From: Massariosphaeria phaeospora
Taxonomy: Eukaryota > Ascomycota > Dothideomycetes > Pleosporales
Direction of reading: 5' to 3'
Length of the DNA stretch: 64,000 nt
Assembly (NCBI GenBank): GCA_011032825.1
Contig: JAADJZ010000008.1
Location: 1,426,001-1,490,000 of the forward strand
A model generated the notes under the pieces. That model was given only the letters and a program-made list of their open reading frames with translations. It was not told the DNA's origin and searched no databases. Made by a program: the position numbers and the translations under genes. Each line of letters opens with the position of its first letter. Position 1 is the stretch's first letter. Of the stretch, positions 53,291-64,000 are shown piece after piece.

Positions 53291-55257
53291 GTACTCTACT
53301 TATTAGTTTTTTTTTAACTTTTTTTTAGATTTTGTTTAACTTTTATGCTAATATTAACGATATTCTTGCGCTTAAGCTTAACTTTGTTAACAACTTACTT
53401 AGTTTTAAAGTAACGCTAAAAAAAATAAACAACGTTGTCTAAGCTATACTTTTTAAGCTCAAAATAAAAATCGCGCGTATAAAAGCAAAAAAAGTAGCTG
53501 CTAGTAAATATTTTTACGTTAATTACTTGTTTTTACTCGTTAAAGTCTTAACTATCTAGCATATTAAAGCAATTAAAAGTTTTACAGTTGTATTTGAAAG
53601 TGTCGTTAGCATGCTAACTTGTGTAGTAAGTTTTTTAACTAGTTCTAGTTAAGTTTGCTATTAACATTGTTTTAAAATAAAACTATTGCAAGTAGCTTTA
53701 ACTAAGTTGTTAGTGCTTTTAACTAGCTTGCTGCTTTAAGTAGTTGTAACTTTTAACTATTTAGTTTGCAAGCTAAACTTTTTTGTAGCGCGTTTAAAAC
53801 TACTATCGCGTTTACTAGCATAGACTTAAGCTAGGATAATAGTAAAAGTTTTAGCGCTAGAGTAAGTAACGCGTTGGTTTTTTTTTTTAAAAATAAAAAC
53901 GTTAATATATAGATTTTTTTTCTTTTTAGTTAAGTAAACTGCTAGAGCGTTTCTGCTAAAACTTTTCTACATAAAATACTTTTTGCCTAATAAATTTTAA
54001 ACTAAGTTTCTAAACATACTATGCTTGTAACTAGTAAAATTTTCAAATAAGTATTGCTAACAGTAAAAAGTAAAATTTTTCTTGCTTTCTTGTTCTCTAG
54101 TAGCAACGTTTATTTGCAGTTTTAGCGTTTAGTTGTTCTAAAGATTAGATTTCTTAACACGAAGCTTTAAAAGAGCTATTTGTTATTGTTTTAGTAAAGT
54201 GCTAAAGCGTTTTCTTAAACTAACAAAGCTTTTGTATTTCTAAAATTTTCAACAAGCTCTTAAGTATTTTAATTGTACTTAACTTATTTTACTTAGTATT
54301 GCTTTTGCTAGCTTTTTTTTAACTTTCTTTTGTTGCTTTGCTGTAATACTTTTAACGAGGTATTTTGCTACTTTCTCGATTTAGATGCTAGCTAGGCGCT
54401 AGTTTGTAATAACTTAGCTATTAAAAAAGTTGCTTGCTGCGAGCCTTAGCTAGTTTATAAAAAAAATTAAATTAATTTTAAGCAGCGTATTTAGGTAGAC
54501 GTTAGCTGCAAATTTAACTTTTAGTACAAAAAACTTACTATTTTTCTAGTTAAGTTTCTTGCTAGAGTATTTGTTAGAAAGCTATTTACTATATTGCAGC
54601 TAAACTTTGTTTTTTACTCGCAAAATAAGTGCTTCTTTGTAGTATTTGTTTGCTTATTTTTTTTACTTTTGTTAAGCTTTAGCTATCGCTGCTTAAGCAA
54701 AGTTAACTACTTTTTTAATTTTCCGCGCTATGTTTGAAGCGCTTTGAGCTAAGTTAAAAAAGTTCTAGTGCAAAGCGTTCGCAGGTTTATTAGCTTTAAA
54801 CTAAATAGAGTTTATTTTGTAACTATGTTGTAAAAAAAACAAGCTAACTTTTGTAGAAACCGCTTTTTTGCTTTAAATAGCAATTTAAACTATTAAGCAC
54901 AGCGCTGCATAGTTTCTCTAGTTTTAATCTACAAAAAAGCGAAAAACGAATTTAATTATTAAATTCGCTTTTTTTGTAGCTTTGTTCGTTTTTAGGTAAA
55001 ACGCTGTTAAAAAGCGCTGCACAATTTTAAGTTCTTTGTACAAAATTCTTTAAAAGTTTTTTATAAATTAAATTTTTTTGTTTAAAACAATTGCGTTTAA
55101 AAGCTAGTAGTAAGCTACTACTTTGTTAAAAAAAACTATAGCTACGAATTTTGCGTTTATCTAAGCTATTAAAATTAAAATTATATTCTTGCTAAGTTAG
55201 TTTGTAATAATAAAAAAATTAGTGTAGCTATTGCTTTTAGAAAGTTTTGTTATAAAG
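53291..55257 (-). mobile_element. Downstream part of decayed Gypsy copy G2b
   Basis: AT-converted DNA that was continuous with 62714-64000 before G3 inserted, as shown by the TAAAG target duplication. By position it should cover the end of pol and the 3' part of a minus-strand Gypsy element, but I recognise no domain in this half. Confidence 0.45.
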
Positions 55258-55478
55258 TGTAAAGCTAAGTAGCTTTACGTATTTGTTTTTTTTTAATTAA
55301 TAGCTACTATAGGTTATAACAAGCTAGACTAGTTTCTTGCAAAGCTTTTAAAAGTACTTCGCATCGAATTGCTACTAAAATAGTAATTCGTTTCTTTTAC
55401 ACGAATATACTATTTTTATTACTATACTATTAATCTATTTTAAGTGTTATTAAACCTACGATTAAACGCAGCTTTACA
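55258..55478 (+). repeat. 5' LTR of G3
   Basis: 221 bp, gap-free relative of the solo LTR at 26392-26612, carrying dozens of C-to-T and G-to-A transitions relative to it and no obvious transversions. Confidence 0.93.
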
Positions 55479-55799
55479 TTCAAATCGCTTTATTAAAATA
55501 CTTTCAATAAATCGATTACCTCGTTTATAATGTTTAATTTATTTAACAATTAAGCTACGTTGTTTTTAAAACACTTAGATAAAAGTTCTATTGTGCAACT
55601 AAGCACTTCTCAACTTTTAGTTGTAAATAAAACTAAATAGAATAAAAATGCTAATAAAGAAGTTTAAATTAGTAATAGTGCTAACGTTTTAGAGCGTAGT
55701 TGCGCTTTTAGCGTTAAACTAAGCTAGAATAACCTAGTTCGCTTTAAAGAAAATTCTAACACTTTACTTTTAAACGATAAAAATAACAACGCACTATCA

Positions 55800-58700
55800 A
55801 ACTTCTTTACGAAGCGAGCTTTTAACAAGCTAAAAACTTAGTAGCAGAATAAGCAAAACTGTACAGAATTTATTTGCTTTAAAGCGTTAAAAGCTTTATA
55901 CTAAAACAAAAACAAAACAGCGTTTGCTAAAGCTATTAGGCAACTAGTTGTGCTAGCACTTGCTTGAACTGTATTTAACTAGGTTAATTTGCTTCGCTCT
56001 AAGCTACTGCACTGCTATTTAAAAAAAAATTGCGTAAACTACAACTAATAAGTTTGCAATTGCAAAAGCTACTACACAAAAAGCTTCGACTTTTTTAGCA
56101 AACTTTAAAAGGTTTTTTTTAAGTTAACGTACGTTACCGAAAACTTTTGTACGCTCTAAAAAACCTATAAGATTTATAAAAAAATGCAATTTTTTTATAG
56201 TTTTGTACTTAAGCATTGCTTAAAAAACAAATGTTAAGTACTTTAAGCACTTTTTAAAAACGTAAGTAGCAAGTATACAATTCTATTAAAGCTTTACGTT
56301 AAAAGCTATTTTAAACTCTTTTTAACTTACTTCTACTTTTTTAACTTTTTTAGACTAAGATTAACTAAACAAGCTTATTTAGCATAGCAGCGAGCTTTAC
56401 CGCGGCACTTTTTAAAGAAGTAAAAAAGCAACTACGTTACTTTTTGCTGCAAAGTTGCACTACTCTCTACTAAGTAGAGCAAAAAACTAATTAAATTTTT
56501 TGTAACTTTCAATAAAATAGCAAAATCTAAAGAAAAACTAAAAAGAACAAAAAGCAAGCTGCGTTGCTAACAGAATATAAATTAACTTATTTTAATGCTA
56601 AATAGCACAAAAAGAAACGCAACAGCTGCTTTAAGCTTAAAAAAAGTAATAACAAAAAAAACAAAAGTTTTAACGAGCTAGTTTGCTACGCATGTAACAA
56701 ACTAGGCTATTTTATCTTTGCTTACTCTAACAAAGCAAAGAAAAACGCTTACTTTGAAAAAAAAAAAAAAGCAAAAGCTTAAAGAATTAGCTTTTTACTT
56801 TGTAGCTTATATTAACTTGTTATAGTTAAAGAAAGTAGGCACTTTTTGTAAAATGCGAACGAGCAAAAACCTAACGTTTTTTACTACGTTAGCGAAAATT
56901 AGAAGTTTAAAAAACTTAAAAGCAATTGTAGATAGTAAAGCTTATTTTAATAATCTTTTAGCTATCGTAGCGAAAGAATAGAATCTAGTACTTAAACTAA
57001 TCTCTAATATTCTTTTTATATTGCCAAGTAAATTAGGTTACACTATTTTTAGTTGTACTATAGTAAAAGTTTGTATTACAAACTTTAAAAGCAAAGTACA
57101 AACTTATAAAATTTCTTTTGTAGTAGCTAATTTTAAAAAGCTTTTAATGTATCTCAAACTTTCTCGAATAGATTAGTTTTAGCTAAAGTTAAACTATTCG
57201 CGTTGCTATATGCTCTTTAGAAGCATAAAAAACCTAAATAGACTAAACTATGCTAAAGTAGCTATAAAAAACGCAGCAAAGTTTGTTTAAACTTTAAATA
57301 GTTTTAATGCAAAGCTTTATTTTTGTTTAATTAGTGCACTTTTTAAAGCGAGCGACTAAAAAAAGCAAGACTCTAGTTTGCAACTTAAATATTAGAAGTA
57401 CTAAAACGTAGCGAGCTCTAATAGCTCGTTAGTAATAGCGTTTTACAAAAAGCAAAATCTTGCGATTAAACTTTAGCCTAGTACAACTTCTTTGCATTAA
57501 CTTTTGTACAACATGTTAATAGCAAAATTAAAACATTTTTGCAAATACGTAGACAAGTACTTTAATAAAAAATAATTAAAGCGCTTAAAGTTTTTAGCTA
57601 ATGCGCTAATTTTTTTTGCAAAGAAAAAAAATAGTACTTTAAAACTTTGCGTTAACTATTAAAGCTTTAACAAAACTACAATTAAAAATTGTTATTTTTT
57701 GCTTTTTATTGCAAAGTTCTTAGAGAAGTTAGCTAAGGCGAAAGTTTACACTAAGCTTAACATTCGTAAAGCCTATTACAAAATCTAAATTAAAAAAAAA
57801 AACAATTAAAAAACAGCTTTTAAGACTTGATATAGTTATTTTAAGTACTTTGTTATGCTATTTAGTTTTACAAATGCTTTTACAGCATTTTAAGTCTACA
57901 TTAACTAAGCTTTTGCTAAGTTAGTTAACGTAACTTGCATTGTGTACTTTAACAACATTTTAGTATTTTTTAACATAAAAAAAGCCTATGTAAGCTAAGT
58001 TAAAAAAGTTCTTTAACATTTGCGTAAAGCAAAGCTATACTTAAAGCTTAGTAAGTGCGAGTAGCATACACGGCAAACAAAGTACCTAGGTTACATTATA
58101 TGCCTAGAAAAAGTTAAAATAAACTCAAAACGAATTAGAATAATCTAGAAGTAGCTAATGCTAAATACAGTTTGAGATATTTAAGTATTTATAAGCTTTA
58201 TAAACTATTATTAGCGCTTTATTACTAAGTTCTTTAAGCTTGCTCTACTATTAACTAAACTAACTTAGAAAAAGCTAAAAGCAGCTCGAAGCGAGCACGC
58301 TTAAAGAAAAAAGAAAAGCTAGCGAATTAACTTTAAAACTAAAGCTAAAAAAGCGGTTAGAAAACTTAAGAGTGCTTTTTTTAATATTTTTATTTTAGCT
58401 TATTATAAAGCAGAACGCTTTACAAAGCTTAAAACTAACGCTTTTAAAAACGCTATTAGTAGAATTCTAAGCTAGAAAGTTTTTAACAGTAAAAATAGCA
58501 AAAAAAGTGCGCATTAGCGCTTAATTAGTTTTTTTTTGCAAAAAATAGATAAGGCAAAGTACAATTACAATACTTATTATAAAAAGTTGTTAGTAATTAA
58601 CAAAAGTTTGTTATACTTTTGCTATTTTTTTTTAAGTATTCCGTTTAATTTCTATACAAACTACAATAACTTAGAATAGTTTATAAAAACAAAAACTTTA

Positions 58701-61700
58701 AATTATTATTAAGTTTGCGCTTACAAAAGGTTAACAAAGTACAACTTCGTTATAATTTATTAACCTAAAAAGACAAATCTAGCTAATAGCTTTTTTTAAC
58801 GACTAGACTACATAAAGAAAGCCTATGCTTCTGCGCAAAAAAGCAATAAAATCTACGTAGATTTATTACAAGCTTTAATAACTTGTAGTGTTTATAGTAA
58901 GCTCGCTTTAGTAGCAGCAATTACAAGATTAGCTAGCTAACTTGCAAAAAAACTAAGCCTACTAACTTTTTTAAAGAAAATAAAAGCTTTAAACTTAAAA
59001 ATGTACATTAGAAAAAAACTAACTTAAGCACCTTAGCTTAGGCTTTTAAAGAATAAAGTTTTTTTAAGTAATTTAGCAAGCAATTCTGCAAACTCTTTAC
59101 TTAAACTTAAACTTTAACTTAGAAAACGAGTTTGGACTAGTAGAGCTTATAGTAGCTTAAAATAAACTAAAACTAGCTATAACAAAGTAGTTAAATAAAA
59201 TCTACTTTAATACAACAAAAGAAAAAGCAAAGGCTTTTTAAAAATGTTATAATAGCTTAATAGCTAGCTACTTTCGCATTAAAAAAACCTTAAAAAAAGT
59301 TAAACGCTAATACAAGTAAAAAAGCATAAAAAAAACGTTAAAAAGTACTGTAACAACTGTTTAAAATATTGCAAATTAGTAGTAGCTAGACATAGCTTTT
59401 ACAAACTCTTTATACTTTTGCTAACGCTTAATAGCTTGTAGTATAATGTTACAATAAACTTTATTACAAAACTTTTACTATTAAAGTATATAAAGCAAGT
59501 ATACGATTTTATTCTCGTTGTAGTAAACTACTTAACTAAAATAGCTTACTATATTCTAGCTTGCGCTAACTAGACAGCAAAAAACTTTGCAATAGTTTAA
59601 ATAAAAGAAATTGTAAAACTTTACAGCGTCTTGAAAAATGTTATTTTAAACTAAAGTTTTATTATAAACTTAAAGTTTTAAAACAGTTTCTACTACTATT
59701 TTAGCTTAATAAGTGTTCTCTTTTTTACTTATTACTCTTAAACAAATAGTTAAACTAAAAAACAAAATTAAACGCTAGAATAGTACTTTTAATGTTAGTG
59801 TTGCTTTAAATAGAATAATTAAACTGTGTAGCTGCTAGTAGCGAAGTTTGCATACAACAATAGCTAATATGTAACTACAAAAATTGCTTTTTTTGTAGCG
59901 TACTACAAAGCGTTTTTAAAAGCTTTAAATTAGCTTAAAATGCTTTTTAGTAACAAATAGTTGTTTATAAAAACAAGCATAGCAGCTTATATAATTACTT
60001 TTTAAGCTAAATGCTAGCGCAAAATTAAAGCTACAAACGCTTATTAAAAAAAGTATTTTAACAAGCATAAAAAGCACATTTTGCTAAAGCAAAGTAACTA
60101 AGTGCTAATTTTAAACTGCTACATAAAATCTACTAGGCTAAAAAAAAAGCTTAACTAAAAGTACGTAGAGCTAGGCACTATTGTAAACTAAATTAGCACT
60201 AACGCGTACTAAGTAAACTTTTTTAAACTAAAATGTATTTATCTAGTTTTTTACGTATTCTTGTTAAAACTTTACAACTAAAAAAAGTTAATACTTTTTT
60301 AAAGTAAGCTTTTAGTAGATACTTTGCGCACTTTTAAAAACAACGTGTACTACGTTAAAAAAGTGCTTAATAATTTTTTTTTTTTAGTTAGCACTTAAAA
60401 GTACCTTGTTAAATAAAAAAAATACTTAAATAATAAAAACTTTTAAAAACTTAAGTTAAATATAAGTGCAAATGCACTTAACAATTTTTAAAAAAGAAAA
60501 AAAAATTGTAGCAAGAAAAATAAAAAACGCACTTTAAGCAATGTGCTTTTAAAAAAAAAATAGTTAACACGTTTTACTTTACTACTTAACGCATAGTTAG
60601 CATTAAAATTTTTAAAAGTTATAAATTTTTTTAAGTTACAAACTTTTTTAAAAGAAATAATATGTTATTTTACTATTGCAAGGCATAGCGTTAAAAAAGC
60701 TACTTTGTGCTATTATAAGCTAGTGTAGCGCACTTTATAGTAAAAAAAAGCAAAGTAAGTTTTAAAAATGTATGCATAACTATGCTACTTTTAAGCAAAC
60801 TACTTTTATACTAACTACTAAGTATTAAGTTTTGTTATGCTAAAATAAAGTTTTAAAACGCTAACGCTATGCTTAAAAACTAATTTAAGCAAAAAAACTA
60901 CTTTTAACGCTACAATAGCTTAAAAGGCTATAATTTAACGCTAAAAACTACTAAGCTACTTACAACTTTTTAGCTAAAGTTTATAAACTTTGCTATAAGT
61001 AACTTAACTCTCTTTGTAAGTATACTTTTTTGCACTTTGTTTTTTATAACTGCACGCTTTGCAGTTGCGTTAGCAAGATTTGCAAAAAGCTAAGCGCGCT
61101 CGCAATTTTTTTTAGCTACTAAATTAATAACAACGCAAGCTTTTTTAAACTAAAATATGTTAATACAAGTTATAGTAGCTTATAATAGGCTAACATACTT
61201 TTTTACGCAAAGTATTAGCTTGCTTAATGTTTTTTAAAAGTTTTGCTATTACTAACTAGTTAAACAACTGCTTAAAATACTTTTGCTAAAAAGCAGTAGT
61301 TTTAATAGTACAAACGCAACTATTTAGCTTAACTTTAGCATTAAATTTTTTATTAAAGTTAGTAAATTTATTGTGTAAGTAAAAGTGCGCGCTGTAAAAA
61401 GTATATTAGCAACTAAAAACTAAATTAGCGCTTTGCTACACTTTAAAAAGTTATAACACATACTTATTAAGCGTTTTAAAAATGTTTTTGCAAGTTTTAT
61501 TTATTTTTATTATAGCAAGTTTTACTTTATTGTTAGTGTACGCTTTAAACTAGCAAAAAGTTTTAAAAACTTTTTTTTTAGTTTTAAGTACGCTAAAGGA
61601 CAGAGGCTTGTTAGCAAAGTTAAAAACAACTACAAAATAACTTTTGTTGCAAACTTTTTTTAAAGCGAGCACAACTTTTTTTAACTTATTTTAAAGCTTT

Positions 61701-62480
61701 TTTAGTACTTTATATAAAATTAAAATAGTTTATAACACTTTTAACTAGTTTAGATACGCACTAAACAGTAGTTTTAGTTTGTATTAAAATACTAAAAGCA
61801 TTTTAGATACCTATGCTTTTTGCTTTTGTTGTTTTTAATAATTTACTTTTAGTACAAACGCTTGTTAAAGTTGTTGTTAATAAGCATGTAGCATTTTACT
61901 TAGCTTAAGTAACAGTAATTTTTATTGCTTTAAAACGCAACGCAATGCGCGTAAAAGTGCACTGTAAAGTTGCTATTATCTAGAATATTATTACTAACTT
62001 TAGTAATATTTATATTAGCTAGTAAAAAGTTAAAGTAGCTAAAAAAAAGCTAACGCAAGCTAATATGCAAAAAAATAACTAATAGTTATATTGTTAGCTA
62101 CTAAACACTCTACAATAGCTTATTATAACCTAAATCAACTTACTTATTCTAACGTTAACTAATTTTTAAATTTTTAAATTTAGCAAAGTTAATGTAAGAA
62201 TAAAAGTTAAAAAGAGCTAGTATAAGCTATTAAAAAACTATAGGCAGCACTTGCTACTAGGTTAAAAATCTACTAGCTTTTGCTAGTAGTACACTTTACC
62301 GCTAGCTTTACTAAAAAAAACTTTACTACTTTTTTACTTTAACTTTACTTAAGTTTGTACTAGTTTAAGACATTAGTATAGAGCTTTAGAGAGCTATTTT
62401 GCTTTACAGTAGCCTATATAAGCTTTTATTAAAAATTTTTAAACAAAGTTAGCTTACGAAACGTTTGAGCTCTTAGAAAA
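55800..62480 (+). pseudogene. G3 gag-pol remnant
   Basis: A zinc knuckle is readable at about 56685-56735 (VCYACNKLGYFIF), with Tyr for the His of CCHC as in Gypsy-1. The reverse transcriptase is at about 57760-58000: TAFKT-stop-YSYFKYFVMLFSFTNAFTAF corresponds to the family motif [22 protein letters not shown], followed by the strand with the active site, now mutated. No frame is open for more than about 50 codons. Domains after RT are too decayed for me to place. Confidence 0.75.
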
Positions 62481-62487
62481 AAAATAA

Positions 62488-62708
62488 TGTAAAGCTAAGT
62501 AGCTTTACGTATTTGTTTTTTTTTAATTAATAGCTACTATAGGCTATAACAAGCTAGACTAGTTTCTTGCAAAGCTTTTAAAAATACTTCGCACTAAATT
62601 GCTACTAAAACAGCAATTCGTTTCTTTTACACGAATATACTATTTTTATTACTATACTATTAATCTATTTTAAGTGTTATTAAATCTACGATTAAACGCA
62701 GTTTTACA
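62488..62708 (+). repeat. 3' LTR of G3
   Basis: 221 bp. It shares most converted sites with the 5' LTR but keeps a few ancestral bases (e.g. ACAGCAATTCG, where the 5' LTR has ATAGTAATTCG). Confidence 0.93.
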
Positions 62709-62713
62709 TAAAG

Positions 62714-64000
62714 TTTATAAAAAGTTTTTTTTACATGTAGTCTAGAACTAGTAGCGAGCGTAGAAATTTGCTTTTGAGTTTTTTTTTACAGTTTTGCTTA
62801 TTCGTAGGCGTTACAATTTGCAATGTATTATTGTATATTAAAATTTATTTTAAGCTAAAAAAAACTCTTGTTTAAAAATATTTTACGTATTTTTTTTTTA
62901 GGTGCCTAGCAACAAAAAAGTTGTATACTTTAAAAATTAGTTTCGTGCACAAATAGTGCGTTTTTAGCACTTACTTTTTTTTTTAGTAAAAAAGTTTACT
63001 GCCGTTAGCGCCGTAGTTTGCTAGTAAAGCTTTTAAATTTAATTTTAGTAGAAATTTCTAGCGAGTGCTTTTTTAAAAAAAGCTATTTTGCACTGCGTTA
63101 AAAGCGCTTTTGTAGATTTTATTTTCTACAACGCTTCTTTGCTAGAGCTTATTTAGCATTATTTTCTTTTTAGTTTTGTTATTCTAGGCGAGAATATTTT
63201 TTTCTAAGCTTGCATTCTTTTTTTTATAAACAGCATTTAGAGTTAAAACGCTTTTTTTAATTTTCGCATTTTTGAAAATTGCAGTAGCATTTTTTTTTAA
63301 AAAAGTAAAACTGTTTTAGCATTATTGATATTTTGTAGAATATTAGCTTTAAGAATAGCTAGCACCGTAGCAGCTTAAGCAGCGAAAGTTCAAGCAAAAA
63401 AAAGCGTGTATAACGCTAAGTGTATTTTTTGTAATATTGCTTTTATTAAAAACGCTTGTTAGTTTGAGAAGTTAGAAATAGCAACTCTAAAAGCGAAAAT
63501 TCTTTTTATTTTAAAAAAAGTTGTGCTTTTTTGTACACAAACTCTAGATTGTATTTGAAAAAAATGTTCGCTTAGCGAACGTGCTGCTTTTTAAGCAAGC
63601 AAGTAGTTGTAAAATACAGCAAGTTTTTGTAGTTTGTATAAACTAAAATTTTAAAAACTACTTTTAGCTTAGACTTTTATTTTTTAATGTACTTAATTAC
63701 TAGTAGCAACTTTTTGTTATAGATCGTATAATTAAACTTTGTTAAAAAGTTTTTTGCAAAGTAGTAAGCTACTACGTGCTACATGTTGTTTTTAGTTTTT
63801 TGTAAAAAAGCGCTACTTGTAGCGTATTTAAAAGCGTTTACCTCAATTGCTGTATTTAAGTTTAAGTTAAAATAAGCTAGCAACAAGCTAGACATGAATT
63901 TCTTTTTCAGCGTATCAAATGCTTTTTATTACTTCTAGCTTTAGCTAAACTCGCAGCTTTTGCTCGTTAACTTTGTTAGCAAGAAAACAATAGTAGAAAA
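62714..64000 (-). mobile_element. Upstream part of decayed Gypsy copy G2b (runs off the window)
   Basis: The reverse complement of 63880-64000 matches G2a at 46630-46760, covering the end of RT and the start of RNase H (AIVFLLTKLTSK.YEFS, then AFDTLKKKF). So G2b is a minus-strand copy of G2a whose RNase H and integrase should lie to the left. It is AT-converted; no frame is intact. Confidence 0.75.

Larger units (their letters stand above)
55258..62708 (+). mobile_element. G3: complete but decayed Ty3/Gypsy LTR retrotransposon, TSD TAAAG
   Basis: 7451 bp with two 221-bp LTRs (55258-55478 and 62488-62708, TGTAAAG...TTTACA) and the target duplication TAAAG (55253-55257, 62709-62713). Gag with a zinc knuckle and reverse transcriptase are recognisable on the + strand. 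The element is strongly AT-converted. Its unmutated solo LTR relative is at 26392-26612. It is inserted in Gypsy copy G2b. Confidence 0.93.

Overview
The window is nuclear DNA of a filamentous ascomycete (Pezizomycotina; a Dothideomycete is my guess). The evidence is genes with short GT-AG introns (about 45-260 nt), a fungal transmembrane GH16 enzyme, a CPS-type GT2, a Rec8 kleisin of filamentous-fungus type, Fot1/pogo, Tc1/Ant1-type, MULE and Ty3/Gypsy transposons, and transposon copies decayed by a RIP-like C-to-T process. I see no tRNA, rRNA, CRISPR or prokaryotic feature.

Layout. 1-8019 is a pile of pogo-like DNA transposons with TA target sites, carrying non-autonomous insertions. Two of the elements, in tandem and sharing one TA, split an MFS drug-transporter gene. 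Its pieces lie at 3253-3404 and 8022-9421, and it also carries a frameshift. 10231-26179 is a gene-dense euchromatic island: D-threonine-aldolase-like enzyme (+), membrane GT2 glycosyltransferase (-), membrane-anchored GH16 glucanase (-), Mpv17/PMP22 protein (-), meiotic cohesin Rec8 (-), proteasome deubiquitinase Ubp6 (-) and Arp2/3 subunit ARPC4 (+). Exon structures were worked out by hand; all reading frames close exactly. GT2 and GH16 both act on the cell envelope; the other genes are unrelated housekeeping or meiotic genes.

From 26180 to the end the DNA turns abruptly AT-rich. It is a nest of decayed transposons: a MULE (26617-39441) that took up a Tc1-like element and a MITE, which took up a TA-flanked TIR element, which took up a nearly unmutated chromodomain Gypsy element (29951-36473). 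Next come two inverted MULE copies (40106-44205 and about 46811-50625), each with a MITE the other lacks, then a second TA-flanked element (51424-53288), and a Gypsy copy split by a complete 7.45 kb LTR element (55258-62708). A clean solo LTR of that last family sits at 26392-26612.

Main points of interest: (1) comparison of the clean solo LTR with its decayed relatives shows the mutator hits C mainly after a pyrimidine (YpC), not the classical CpA RIP context; (2) the youngest Gypsy element carries an intact antisense ORF with Zn2Cys6 spacing; (3) target-site duplications and empty sites let the order of insertions be read directly.
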